From NCBI RefSeq assembly GCF_000745965.1, contig NZ_JQKI01000028.1:1-64000 (forward strand): 64,000 bases of DNA, in the 5' to 3' direction. The translations under genes and the position numbers were made by a program. Positions 38,637 to 47,537 of the stretch are shown here, one piece after another. The notes under the pieces were generated by a model that searched no databases, was not told where the DNA came from, and saw only the letters and a list, made by a program, of their open reading frames with translations. The first letter of the stretch is position 1, and each line of letters starts with the position of its first letter. The stretch comes from Edaphobacter aggregans DSM 19364. Lineage in GTDB: Bacteria; Acidobacteriota; Terriglobia; Terriglobales; Acidobacteriaceae.

Positions 38637-38883
38637 TGCTGATTCGGTGTGGGTATCGATGGTCATGCCCACGAACAAGAAGAGTACAGCGCCCTCCCCG
38701 CACGCGATCTTTAGAGGGCTCGAGACGCCAACCTTTTACACCTAGACGGCAGCACGACGATCATCGACGGCTACGCGCTCGGCGCGGTTGGTAAATGATG
38801 GCTCTCTGCAAGGCGAGCGGAATCTAAACCGCAGGGTCTACACTCTAAAGCAGAGGACTTTGCCGCCCGGGAGGAATCAACCC

Positions 38884-40125
38884 ATGAAACGAGTCCGCTA
38901 CACCAAATTCACCGGCGACCTCTCCTCGAGCTTCGGCCTCGAAGACCTCATGCAGGCCCTCTCGGACTTCTTCCTCGACTCCGGCTTCAACGACCCATAC
39001 GCCAGCTTCCACGAGTTCAACGACCAGACGCTCGAGAACCTCCGCGATGCCATCCGCCAGGCGCTCGAGTCCGGCGAACTCTTCGACGAAGAGGCGCAGG
39101 AGAAGTTCGACACGCTCGCCGAAGACCAGGTCGAGGAGCTCATCGACAAGATCATCCAGAAGATGCAGGAGCAGAACTTCATCAACGCCGAGCAGCCTCC
39201 CCAGGGCCAGGGCCAGATGGGCAACGGCAACGAGAATGCACGCTTCGAAGTCACCGACAAGGGCATGGACTTCCTCGGCTACAAGGCCCTGCGCGAGTTG
39301 CTTGGCCCGCTCGGCCGCTCCAACTTCGGCCGCCACGACACCCGCCACGAGGCTGCCGGCGTCGAGATCAACGGCTCCTCCAAGCTCTACGAGTTCGGCG
39401 ACACGCTCAACCTCGACGTCACCGCCACCTTCTCCAGCGTCTTTGCTCGCGAGGGCATCCGCACCGCCGTCGAAGGCGAGGAACACACGCCGCTCAACGT
39501 CGAGTACTCCGACCTCCACGTCCACCAGTCCGACTACCAGTCCTCCTGCGCCACCGTCGTTCTGCTCGACTGCTCGCACTCGATGATCCTCTACGGCGAA
39601 GACCGCTTCACTCCGGCCAAGCGCGTCGCCATGGCGCTCTCGCACCTCATCCGCACGCAGTTCCCCGGCGACACGCTCAACCTCGTCCTCTTCCACGACA
39701 CCGCCGAGGAGGTCCCCGTCTCGCAACTCTCCCGCGTCCGTGTTGGCCCCCACTACACCAACACCCGCGACGGCCTGCGACTCGCGCAGCGCATCCTCGC
39801 CAAGCAGAACAAGGACATGAAGCAGATCGTGATGATCACCGACGGCAAGCCCTCGGCCCTCACCCTGCCGGACGGACGCATCTACAAGAACGCCTTCGGC
39901 CTCGACCCGCTCGTCATCGAAGAGACGCTCGAAGAGGTCTCGCGCTGCAAGCGCTCCGGCATCATGATCAACACCTTCATGCTCGCCAACGACTTCACCC
40001 TCATGCAGTTCGTCCAGAAGGTGACCGCGATGTGCCGCGGCAAGGCCTACTTCACCACCCCGCAAACCCTCGGCAACTACCTGTTGATGGACTTCATGTC
40101 ACGCCGCATGAAGACGGTGCATTGA
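38884..40125 (+). CDS. VWA domain protein (MoxR partner)
   Basis: A 413-residue protein with an acidic helical N-terminal half and a C-terminal von Willebrand A domain. The MIDAS motif is DCSHSM, with later TNTRDG and ITDGKPSAL. It resembles the CoxE/magnesium-chelatase-D class that works with MoxR ATPases such as the one at 35929. The start at 38884 follows GGGAGGAA. The 247-bp spacer upstream contains a sequence resembling the MoxR 3' end. Confidence 0.88.
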   Translation: MKRVRYTKFTGDLSSSFGLEDLMQALSDFFLDSGFNDPYASFHEFNDQTLENLRDAIRQALESGELFDEEAQEKFDTLAEDQVEELIDKIIQKMQEQNFINAEQPPQGQGQMGNGNENARFEVTDKGMDFLGYKALRELLGPLGRSNFGRHDTRHEAAGVEINGSSKLYEFGDTLNLDVTATFSSVFAREGIRTAVEGEEHTPLNVEYSDLHVHQSDYQSSCATVVLLDCSHSMILYGEDRFTPAKRVAMALSHLIRTQFPGDTLNLVLFHDTAEEVPVSQLSRVRVGPHYTNTRDGLRLAQRILAKQNKDMKQIVMITDGKPSALTLPDGRIYKNAFGLDPLVIEETLEEVSRCKRSGIMINTFMLANDFTLMQFVQKVTAMCRGKAYFTTPQTLGNYLLMDFMSRRMKTVH

Positions 40126-40285
40126 AATCGAGCGAAGCTGTCTGAACCTCGCTTTGCGTCATGAAGACAGTGCACTAGGGCCCTCAGCGTCTGCCCGCTG
40201 AACCCTTTCGCTACCTTTCCGTATCTATTCGCGTCTTACTACACGACTCGCGTGGGAAAGCCTCCCGCGTGCCGGAGGAGATCCC

Positions 40286-41053
40286 ATGACACCGCAGGAA
40301 CAACAGATGCTTGAGCGCCTGATTCAGCGCGTCAATCAGACCAAGCTCCAGGAAAAGGACTTCGACGCCGAAGAGATGTTGCAGCAGACGCTCGGCCGTA
40401 ACTCGGATGCGCTCTACATCCTCGCACAGACCGTGCTCGTACAGCAGTATGCTCTCGAACAGGCGCAGAAACAGCTCGAGGAGCTTCGCCAGCAGCAGGC
40501 ACAGCAGCCGCAGCGCTCAACCAGCTTCCTCGGCAGCCTGCTCGGCCGTGACGACACCTCACGCCCAGCACCACCGCCTGCTCCGCCGCCCACGTATTCG
40601 ACTTCGACGCCGCAGTATGCTCCTGCTCCAGGCTATGCTCCGGCATACGGGGCCCCGCAGTCCGGAGGCTTTCTACGCGGTGCCATGCAGACCGCAGCCG
40701 GTGTCGCCGCCGGCGCACTCGCCTTCCAGGGGATCGAGAGCCTGATGCACGGCTTCGGACACGCCGCAGGCTACGGACCAGGCTTCGGCAGCTTCGGTGA
40801 AGGGGATCGACCAGAGATCATCAACAACTACTACGGCGACGACGAGCGCGGTCACGAGAGCCCTCTCTCGCCCGACATCGAAGACCGGCGCGGCGAATCG
40901 CGCTTCTCTCAAGCCGTCGACAAGGACGACCACGGCGACGCCTTCATGAACAGTGATGACAAAGCAGACAACTTCGCCGACGACACCTCGTCCTTCGACG
41001 ACAGCTCCGACTTCGGAGACGGTTTCGACTCAGGAGACGACAGCGGCTTCTAG
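40286..41053 (+). CDS. DUF2076 family protein
   Basis: A 255-residue protein. The N-terminal helical part (MTPQEQQMLERLIQRVNQTK to QKQLEELRQQ) and the central Gly/Ala-rich GGFLRGAMQTAAGVAAGALAF match DUF2076, a periplasm-associated family of unknown function. The linker is Pro/Tyr-rich and the C-terminus strongly acidic (DDSSDFGDGFDSGDDSGF). GGAGGAG precedes the ATG. Its TAG stop overlaps the opposite-strand TAG of the next gene inside a CTAG tetranucleotide. Confidence 0.82.
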   Translation: MTPQEQQMLERLIQRVNQTKLQEKDFDAEEMLQQTLGRNSDALYILAQTVLVQQYALEQAQKQLEELRQQQAQQPQRSTSFLGSLLGRDDTSRPAPPPAPPPTYSTSTPQYAPAPGYAPAYGAPQSGGFLRGAMQTAAGVAAGALAFQGIESLMHGFGHAAGYGPGFGSFGEGDRPEIINNYYGDDERGHESPLSPDIEDRRGESRFSQAVDKDDHGDAFMNSDDKADNFADDTSSFDDSSDFGDGFDSGDDSGF

Positions 41054-42693
41054 TTGCTCTCACCCTTAGGACTGTATTTGTCCTTATGTTTCAGGTCGAG
41101 ACCGAACTTCGGTTCACCGGTCGTCCCCGTGATCTTCACAGGAATCTCCGCTCCCGCACCATTCTTCTTGAAGAACGGGTCCACCGGCTTCAGCAACAGC
41201 GACTTCCAAGTCGACGCCACCATCTGCGAGATCTTCGCGTCCGTCCTGACGATCCCGCCAAAGTCGAACTCCCTGCCGTCGAGCGAATACACGCCCGCCA
41301 GCCGCACCCTGGCGCCGGGCAACTCGTAGTCCAGCTGCCTGAAGTCCATCCTCCCCCTGCCCAGCGTAAATTGCCCGGTCATCTTCGACCGCACATCCTC
41401 TGCGCCGGGCTTTGCCTGCTTCGCCGCGCCCTGCGCCCGCAGGCTAAGCATGTCCACCTTGTCCTGCACCGCGACGTTCGTGAAGTGAATCCTCGACAGC
41501 GTGAATCGTCCCGTCAGCCCCAGCTTTTCGATCACTCGTTCCTTGCCCGGCTGGATCTGCAGCTTCATCTTCATGTTGAGCGACCCCGTCATGATGACGG
41601 GCTGCGTCTTCACACCAAGCTCCAGGAAGTCCTGAATCCTCCCGTGTGGAACATCCACGTCAAGATCGATCAGATGCCCTTTGCCCTTGATATTCACAAT
41701 CGCGCCGTTACCGCTGAACTCCGACCTGCCCAGCGTCGCCTCCACAGGCTGCAGGTAGGTGTCTCCGCTCGTTCCATCCACAATTGCGTGAAACTTCGTA
41801 TGCAGCGGCATCGGATGATTCGCCGTGTCCAAGGAGAAGTCCGACATATCGGTCGTCCCATCCACCACAATCCGATTCAGTTGCCCGGTAAACTCACCCA
41901 CCGACGACAGCACGCCACCAATGCCGCGGATCGTATTTAGATCCGCATGATCGAACGTGTACCTTCCCGTCACCGTGGAATCTCCCGGACTCTCATTCAC
42001 CCACGGGCCAAATGTCCCAGTTGCATGAATATCTCCCCTTGGAATGGCGTTGACCAGCGTCGCATCGTACCGCCACGGTGCATTCGGACCCACGTTGTGC
42101 ATCACGATATGCTCCAGGTCGAACTCCTTCGGATCCTTGTCCGGCTTGGCCGTCTCGATCACCAGCTTCGAGTCATCGCAAACGATCTCGTCCACCACAA
42201 TCTTGATCTTGCCCAGGTGGCGGTTGCTCTTCGGCACCTGTCGTCGCACCTCGCGCGGCGGAATATGGATCGCCATCCCGGTGACGTGCACCGTCCCCAC
42301 ATGCATCGGTTTCAAGAACAGGCCGCGTACATCGGCATGAAACGCGAAATGACTCAACTCGATCAGAGGGTTCTTCGCTCCGGCCGCCAAGACATCATCC
42401 GTCGGATAAATGCGCAGTTCCTCTCCCGAAACTTCAAGGCCCTTCAGCACCGACACATGAAAGCCGCCCAACTCCACCCTGCTGTTGAAACGCGTGCTCA
42501 GAGTCTCGATCACCCGCCCCCTCAGAATCGGCTCGGCGCGATGCAGCATAAACTCCACAACGGCCGTAACCACGATCACCGCAAGCAGAAGAGAGATCGC
42601 AGTCCAGCCCCACACTCCGCGGCGCCGCTTCCCGACGCCCTTCCTGCTTTCGGGCTCCTTGCCTGTGTCCTGCTTAACGCCGTTCACAATCAA
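41050..42693 (-). CDS. AsmA-like envelope protein
   Basis: A 547-residue protein with a basic cytoplasmic N-terminus (SRKGVGKRRRGVWGWT), one anchor helix and a large beta-rich periplasmic domain, including an AsmA-type segment after the anchor (VIETLSTRFNSRVELGGFHVS). It is a divergent AsmA/TamB-type protein, presumably involved in envelope lipid homeostasis. The start is uncertain: TTG at 42693 is used because no good upstream ATG is visible. It is divergent from the bufferin operon. Confidence 0.78.
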   Translation of the reverse strand: MIVNGVKQDTGKEPESRKGVGKRRRGVWGWTAISLLLAVIVVTAVVEFMLHRAEPILRGRVIETLSTRFNSRVELGGFHVSVLKGLEVSGEELRIYPTDDVLAAGAKNPLIELSHFAFHADVRGLFLKPMHVGTVHVTGMAIHIPPREVRRQVPKSNRHLGKIKIVVDEIVCDDSKLVIETAKPDKDPKEFDLEHIVMHNVGPNAPWRYDATLVNAIPRGDIHATGTFGPWVNESPGDSTVTGRYTFDHADLNTIRGIGGVLSSVGEFTGQLNRIVVDGTTDMSDFSLDTANHPMPLHTKFHAIVDGTSGDTYLQPVEATLGRSEFSGNGAIVNIKGKGHLIDLDVDVPHGRIQDFLELGVKTQPVIMTGSLNMKMKLQIQPGKERVIEKLGLTGRFTLSRIHFTNVAVQDKVDMLSLRAQGAAKQAKPGAEDVRSKMTGQFTLGRGRMDFRQLDYELPGARVRLAGVYSLDGREFDFGGIVRTDAKISQMVASTWKSLLLKPVDPFFKKNGAGAEIPVKITGTTGEPKFGLDLKHKDKYSPKGESN

Positions 42694-42838
42694 TTGGATG
42701 CGGAAATGATTCGCCTCGTCTTCCCTACTTTCCCCGTGACAAAAACTCTATAAAAAGCTGTTACCCTTCTCTTCGCCTCGTATCTAACGGGGCAAGACGG
42801 GGCGCTGATTAGCCCTTCCCAAAACCCAAGGAGATGTC

Positions 42839-43132
42839 ATGAAAAATTCCTTCAAGGCAATGATGCTGAGCGCCGCTGTCACCGGCCTGCTCAGTGGCTC
42901 GGCTACTCCCCTCAACGCTTCCATCAATAACCACGACGGCGCCCAGTTCGGCGCTGCTGCACTCTCCTCTGCCTCGATGATGGCGCAGGACAAGGACAAG
43001 CACTCCTGTAAAGGCAAGAACGACTGCAAAGGCAAAGGCGGATGCAAGTCCAGCGACAACGGCTGCAAGGGCAAGAACAGCTGCAAGGGCAAGGGTGGAT
43101 GCGCCACCGATGGCTCCAAGCCCCCGGCGTAG
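42839..43132 (+). CDS. bufA2: BufA2-type bufferin precursor peptide
   Basis: A 97-residue exported RiPP precursor: signal peptide about 1-22, an Ala/Ser-rich linker, then six cysteines (57, 63, 69, 76, 82, 88) in two near-identical C-x5-C-x5-C blocks rich in Lys and Gly (CKGKNDCKGKGGC and CKGKNSCKGKGGC). In bufferins cysteines of such repeats are modified by BufB/BufC to make a copper-binding periplasmic metallophore. An AAGGAG site precedes the ATG. It is followed by bufB and bufC, which supports the call; the exact modification here is inferred. Confidence 0.88.
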   Translation: MKNSFKAMMLSAAVTGLLSGSATPLNASINNHDGAQFGAAALSSASMMAQDKDKHSCKGKNDCKGKGGCKSSDNGCKGKNSCKGKGGCATDGSKPPA

Positions 43133-43161
43133 CAGCTGGCCCTCCAACTCACAAGCTGATA

Positions 43162-43210
43162 GGTTCTGTTCCGCCGCGACACTGCCCCAGTGTTATGGCG
43201 GAACAGAACC
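43162..43210 (+). promoter_or_regulatory. Large intercistronic hairpin bufA2-bufB
   Basis: GGTTCTGTTCCGCC (43162-43175) pairs perfectly with GGCGGAACAGAACC (43197-43210), and inside it ACACTG pairs with CAGTGT around a CCC loop. There is no T-tract, so rather than a full terminator it may protect the bufA2 message or lower expression of the enzymes relative to the precursor. Confidence 0.65.
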
Positions 43211-43234
43211 AGCCTCCAGGCTAAGGACTCCGCA

Positions 43235-44092
43235 ATGCCAGCAAATCGCTTCAACGGATTCACGGACTACGGCGTCGGCATTGGTCTCCGCGTGCCACAC
43301 TATCGGCACATCCTCGAGAAGAAGCCCGTCGTCGACTGGTTCGAGATCATCTCCGAGAACTACATGATCGACGGCGGCCGCCCGCTCTCCGTGCTCGACA
43401 GCATCCTCGATCAGTACCGCGTCGTGCAGCACGGCGTCTCGATGTACTTCGGCTCCGCCGATCCGCTCTCACGCGAGCACCTCCGCCGCCTCAAGGCGCT
43501 CGTCCGTCGCACCAACACGCCCTGGCTCTCCGACCACCTCTGCTGGGGCTCGGTCGATGGCACCTACACTCACGACCTTCTCCCCATACCCTACACCTTC
43601 GAGGCCGCGCGCATCACTGCCGAAAAAATCCGCCAGGCCCAGGACTTCCTCGAGATCCCCATCGCCGTCGAAAACGTCTCCAGCTACGCCGAGTTCCACG
43701 TCTCCCAGATGACCGAGTGGGAGTTCCTCAACGAAGTCGTCGAGCAGGCCGACTGCGGCATTCTCCTCGACGTCAACAACATCTACGTCTCGTCACAAAA
43801 TCACAACTTCGATCCTCACGATTACATCGAGGCAGTCCCCGCCGAGCGCGTCGCCCAGATCCACATCGCCGGCCACTCCAGATTCGAGAAGTACATCCTC
43901 GACACCCACGACCACCCCGTCCTCGACCCGGTCTGGTCGCTCTACGCGCGCGCCATCGAGCGCTGCGGCCCGACCGCCACGCTGCTCGAGTGGGATGACT
44001 CCATCCCCTCCTTCGACGAGGTGCACGCCGAAGCCCTCAAAGCCAACCGCTTCCTCCAACCGCAGGAACAGCCGCTCAAGGTGATCGCATGA
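43235..44092 (+). CDS. bufB: BufB, DUF692/MNIO iron oxidase
   Basis: A 285-residue TIM-barrel enzyme of the DUF692 (multinuclear non-heme iron oxidative) family. Likely metal ligands are visible in VVQHGVSMYFG, WLSDHLCWG, IAVENVSSYAEF, GILLDVNNIYVSS, QIHIAGHS, DTHDHP and LLEWDDSIP. With BufC it modifies cysteines of the bufA2 precursor. The start at 43235 follows AAGGA; a longer form would begin inside the hairpin. It overlaps bufC by ATGA. Confidence 0.93.
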   Translation: MPANRFNGFTDYGVGIGLRVPHYRHILEKKPVVDWFEIISENYMIDGGRPLSVLDSILDQYRVVQHGVSMYFGSADPLSREHLRRLKALVRRTNTPWLSDHLCWGSVDGTYTHDLLPIPYTFEAARITAEKIRQAQDFLEIPIAVENVSSYAEFHVSQMTEWEFLNEVVEQADCGILLDVNNIYVSSQNHNFDPHDYIEAVPAERVAQIHIAGHSRFEKYILDTHDHPVLDPVWSLYARAIERCGPTATLLEWDDSIPSFDEVHAEALKANRFLQPQEQPLKVIA

Positions 44093-44985
44093 CCGGCCCC
44101 GATCTCCAGACCCTGCAGCGCCGCATGGCCAACGCCGTCATGCGCCCGCTCACCCGCAACGAGACGATGCACAAGCGCAGCGCCGGCAAGTCCATCGCCG
44201 CCGAAGCCGACACCTTCATCAAGCCCAACGACCGTCTCTCCTCCTTCGAGCGCCTCGAGATATACAACCGCCAATACTGGTTCCGTCTCTTCTCTTCCTT
44301 TGAAGAGGACTTCCCCGGCCTCAAATCCATCGTCGGCACGCGCCGCTTTGAAAACCTCATGCGCGCCTACCTCGAAGCCAACCCTTCGCGCTCCTTCACG
44401 CTGCGCAATCTCGGCCGCTCCCTCGTCGTCTGGCTGCGCGAAAACCCGCAATACACCCAGCCCGACACTGAAGCCGCCCTCTCCATGGCCGCGCTCGAGT
44501 GGGCCCACATCGAAGCCTTCGACAACGAACAGCGCACTCCTCTCTCTGCCGACGAGATCGCCGCCATCGACGACACGTCGCACCTCGAACTCCAGCCCTA
44601 CCTCCGCCTCGTCGAAGCTCCCTACGCTGTAGACGACGCTCTGATCGCCATCCGCGACGCATCCCACGCCTCCGGCACCCAGGCCTCGAACGCGGTCAGC
44701 ATTCATCTCGTTCGCCGCACTCGCTCCCGCACTCTACGCCGCGAGCAGATCTACCTCGCCGTCCACCGCCACGACGACTCCGTCTACTACAAGCGCCTCT
44801 CGCGCGAAGACTACCTTCTCCTCCACGCGCTCGATGGCGCCGCCACGCTCGGCGACGCCATCGAAGCCGCCTTCACCGACAGCGCTGTCCCCGAAGCCGA
44901 CCGTCCCGTGCACATTCAATCCGTCTTCCACTACCTCATGCAGATGGGCTGGCTCTGCACTCCACGCACACAGGAGCCCGTATGA
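44089..44985 (+). CDS. bufC: BufC, DUF2063 partner protein
   Basis: A 298-residue DUF2063 protein. The N-terminal helical domain (SSFERLEIYNRQYWFRLFSS, DFPGLKSIVG) is the part older annotations call a putative DNA-binding domain; the C-terminal half includes a winged-helix-like region (YYKRLSREDYLLLHALDGAA). The family is the recognition partner of DUF692 enzymes and brings the precursor to BufB. It is coupled to bufB and to the DoxX gene by ATGA overlaps on both sides. Confidence 0.92.
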   Translation: MTGPDLQTLQRRMANAVMRPLTRNETMHKRSAGKSIAAEADTFIKPNDRLSSFERLEIYNRQYWFRLFSSFEEDFPGLKSIVGTRRFENLMRAYLEANPSRSFTLRNLGRSLVVWLRENPQYTQPDTEAALSMAALEWAHIEAFDNEQRTPLSADEIAAIDDTSHLELQPYLRLVEAPYAVDDALIAIRDASHASGTQASNAVSIHLVRRTRSRTLRREQIYLAVHRHDDSVYYKRLSREDYLLLHALDGAATLGDAIEAAFTDSAVPEADRPVHIQSVFHYLMQMGWLCTPRTQEPV

Positions 44986-45506
44986 AACTCCTCTCAGGCA
45001 TCGCCTCCGCTCACGCCGTCCTCTGCGACATCGCAGACAGACTTTGCTCGCCGCTCCTGCTCGCGGTCCGTCTCTACTGGGGGTGGCAGTTCGTCCAGAC
45101 CGGCCTGGGCAAGCTGCGCAACCAGGAAAAGGTCGTCGACTTCTTCACCTCGCTCAACATCCCTTTCCCCGCGCTCAACGCGCACTTCGTCTCCGGACTC
45201 GAGTTCTTCGGCGGAATCCTGCTCATCCTCGGCCTCTTCTCACGCCCCATATCGCTGCTTCTCACCGGCTCCATGTTCGTCGCCTACTGGACCGCCGACC
45301 ACGAGGCCCTCCTCTCCATCTTCTCCAACCCCGAAAAGTTCTACGGCGCCGATCCCTTCCCCTTCCTCTCCGCCGCCGTCCTCATCTTCGCCTTCGGCCC
45401 CGGCAGGTTCTCGCTCGACGCGCTCATCGCCAGCAAATTCAAGCTGTACATGCACACCAAAGACACGCACACGCCACACTGGGGAACGGATGCAGTCGCC
45501 GGCTAA
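44982..45506 (+). CDS. DoxX family membrane protein
   Basis: A 174-residue DoxX protein with four membrane helices (for example VSGLEFFGGILLILGLFS) and the family start RLYWGWQFVQTGLGKL. DoxX proteins commonly close DUF692/DUF2063 operons (HvfD-like), where a role in redox or secretion is suspected but not proven. It overlaps bufC by 4 nt and the sigma factor gene by 17 nt. Confidence 0.9.
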   Translation: MKLLSGIASAHAVLCDIADRLCSPLLLAVRLYWGWQFVQTGLGKLRNQEKVVDFFTSLNIPFPALNAHFVSGLEFFGGILLILGLFSRPISLLLTGSMFVAYWTADHEALLSIFSNPEKFYGADPFPFLSAAVLIFAFGPGRFSLDALIASKFKLYMHTKDTHTPHWGTDAVAG

Positions 45507-46110
45507 AGAGAGAGACGAGGCAGCCATGATCGCGGATGTGCTGGCCGGCAACACCGAAAGCTTCCACGAACTCATTCGCCCCCACGAGCGAAGCGTCTAC
45601 CTCATGGCCCTCTCCTTGCTCCACAACGAGGCCGAGGCCGAGGACGCCGCGCAGGAGGCCTTCATCAAGGCCTACCGCAACCTCGACCGCTTCCGCTCCG
45701 AGTCGCGCTTCAGCACCTGGCTCATCGCCATCGTCCTCAACGAGGCCCGCGCCCGCCTGCGCCGCAAGCAACCCGCCCTCACCGACTCCATCGACGACAC
45801 CTCCGAAGGCTCCGTCGCTCCCGCGCAGCTCACCGACTGGCGCGAGATCCCCTCCGAATCCCTCGAACGCCAGGAGGTCCGCACGCTCATTCGCCGCGCC
45901 CTCGCCTCGCTCCCCCTCGCCTACCGCGAGGTCTTCGTCCTCCGCGAGCTCGAAGAGCGCAACGTTCAGGAGACCGCCGAAACCCTCGGCATCACCATCG
46001 CATCCGTTAAGATGAGGCTTCACCGCGCCCGCTTGATGTTGCAGAAACAACTCGCACCGCAACTCGTCAGCGCTGCCCCCGCACGCCGAAGGAGGTTCCC
46101 ATGGTTCTGA
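45490..46110 (+). CDS. ECF RNA polymerase sigma factor
   Basis: A 206-residue sigma-70-family ECF factor. Region 2 contains LHNEAEAEDAAQEAFIKAYRNL and FSTWLIAIVLNEAR; region 4 contains LPLAYREVFVLRELEERNVQ and ITIASVKMRLHRAR. Its gene starts inside the DoxX gene; an alternative ATG at 45526 has a GAGG site. Position within the bufferin operon and the following anti-sigma gene indicate that it drives this operon in response to metal or envelope stress (inference). Confidence 0.93.
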   Translation: MQSPAKERDEAAMIADVLAGNTESFHELIRPHERSVYLMALSLLHNEAEAEDAAQEAFIKAYRNLDRFRSESRFSTWLIAIVLNEARARLRRKQPALTDSIDDTSEGSVAPAQLTDWREIPSESLERQEVRTLIRRALASLPLAYREVFVLRELEERNVQETAETLGITIASVKMRLHRARLMLQKQLAPQLVSAAPARRRRFPWF

Positions 46111-46367
46111 GCTGCCGCCATGTCTGGGACTACATCTCCGGCTACCTCGACAACACGCTCGACGCCCAGACCCGCGCCGATGTCGAAGAGCATCTTGCGC
46201 ACTGCGAGATCTGCTCCGCCGTCCTCGACTCCACGCGCAACATCCTCATCCTCACCGCCGACGACCGCGTCTTTGAGCTCCCCCTTGGCTACAGCGAGCG
46301 ACTCCACGCCCGCCTCGCCCAGGCAATGCTCGAAGTCCCACCGCCAACAAATGAATCCTCACCCTGA
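46101..46367 (+). CDS. Zinc-finger anti-sigma factor (ZAS, soluble)
   Basis: An 88-residue protein with the anti-sigma zinc finger HLAHCEIC (H-x3-C-x2-C) preceded by DYISGYLDNTLDAQTRADVEE. It has no membrane segment, so it would sequester the adjacent sigma factor in the cytosol and could sense metal or thiol oxidation directly through the zinc site. AGGAGG precedes the ATG, and it overlaps the sigma gene by 10 nt. Last gene of the bufferin operon. Confidence 0.9.
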   Translation: MVLSCRHVWDYISGYLDNTLDAQTRADVEEHLAHCEICSAVLDSTRNILILTADDRVFELPLGYSERLHARLAQAMLEVPPPTNESSP

Positions 46368-46402
46368 AAGCGCAACGACATCTGAGCCAGGCCTTGACCT
46401 GT

Positions 46403-46440
46403 TGTCACTCCGAGCAAAGCGCAGCGAAGTCGAGGTACCC
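46403..46440. repeat. Dispersed intergenic repeat, diverged type B
   Basis: GTCACTCCGAGCAAAGCGCA followed by GCGAAGTCGAGGTACCCC. It lies between the bufferin operon and the convergent membrane-protein gene. Confidence 0.65.
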
Positions 46441-46507
46441 CCCGTATTTCATTTGAAACGCCACGAAGCTCAGGGGGCAACCAAATGAAACGGATCGCGC
46501 GTTTTTT

Positions 46508-46948
46508 TCACACCCGGTGCACCATCGGGTGCGCAATCCACTCCACCGCCAGCAGCACCAGCGTCACGATCGCCAGCGCCACCTGCAGCCGCTCCGAACG
46601 CAGCTTCTCTCGCGACACCGGTTGCACCCGCCACTGCGCCGCAGGCCGCGCCCGCAACGACCGCACCCGCCACACCGAGTACAGATTCGCCACAGAGCCC
46701 GCCAGCGCCAGCCACATCATCGGAATCCGTATCGCGTCCTGATGAAAACCCTTCGCCGGCGCATGAATCCCCGCCGCAGCCGCCAGCGCGCTCAACCCGA
46801 TCAACACCCTGAATCCGCTGATCGCAAGCACCGCCGTGCACGCACTCTGCAGCAGCGCAAACAGAACGCTCCCCACATTCACCCAGCGCACCCGGCGCTC
46901 CGTACCCTCGGCCTGCTTCAACTGTTCTCCAAACGGCTCGTCGCTCAT
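46508..46948 (-). CDS. Hypothetical membrane protein
   Basis: A 146-residue protein with four predicted membrane helices (about 25-45, 48-66, 75-95 and 118-140) and no recognisable motif. The start at 46948 (MSDEPFGEQ) lies 4 nt after the NUDIX stop, so the two are co-transcribed. Confidence 0.7.
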   Translation of the reverse strand: MSDEPFGEQLKQAEGTERRVRWVNVGSVLFALLQSACTAVLAISGFRVLIGLSALAAAAGIHAPAKGFHQDAIRIPMMWLALAGSVANLYSVWRVRSLRARPAAQWRVQPVSREKLRSERLQVALAIVTLVLLAVEWIAHPMVHRV

Positions 46949-46952
46949 CGCG

Positions 46953-47513
46953 TCACCTCGCCGCCCGTCCGTGCTCCAGCCAAATCTTGTACAGCCCCCA
47001 CGCGGCGATCGAGCAGTTGTCCACAATCTCCCCGCTCAGCACCATCCGCTCGAACTCCGCCACACGCACACGCCGCACCACCAGGTCATGCTCCTCCGCA
47101 TCGGGCTGCGCCTCACCGTGCGTCAAGCCCTCCGCAAGAAAGACATGGTGCTTCTGGTTCATCACTCCATACGCGATCTGCACGGTGCTCAGGTGCGTCA
47201 TCCGCGCTGCCTCAAGCCCCGTCTCCTCCCGCAGCTCCCCACGCGCCAGCTCTTCCGGATCAACTTCAGCCTGTTCCCATCCGCCCTGCGGAAACTCCGC
47301 GAACGTCCCGCCCACCGTGTATCGATACTGCTCGATCAGGTAGACGAACTCGCCCTCCGCCGTGACCTCCAGCGGAATGATGATCGACGCCGGATCCTTG
47401 TCGATCACGCCATAGATGCCGCGCTGTCCGTTCGCGCGCTCGATCACATCCTCGCGCACGCTCGTCCACGGGTTGCGATACACCTCACGACTGCTGATCG
47501 TCTTGATGCTCAA
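46953..47513 (-). CDS. NUDIX hydrolase, ADP-ribose pyrophosphatase type
   Basis: A 186-residue NUDIX enzyme. The Nudix box is GGWEQAEVDPEELARGELRE followed by ETGL, with the preceding IEQYRYTVGGTFAEFP typical of ADP-ribose/NDP-sugar pyrophosphatases. It hydrolyses a nucleoside-diphosphate-linked substrate to AMP and a sugar phosphate. First gene of a two-gene unit with the membrane protein. Confidence 0.9.
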   Translation of the reverse strand: MSIKTISSREVYRNPWTSVREDVIERANGQRGIYGVIDKDPASIIIPLEVTAEGEFVYLIEQYRYTVGGTFAEFPQGGWEQAEVDPEELARGELREETGLEAARMTHLSTVQIAYGVMNQKHHVFLAEGLTHGEAQPDAEEHDLVVRRVRVAEFERMVLSGEIVDNCSIAAWGLYKIWLEHGRAAR

Positions 47514-47537
47514 GCCTTCCTCGCAGTTCTGTTCAAC

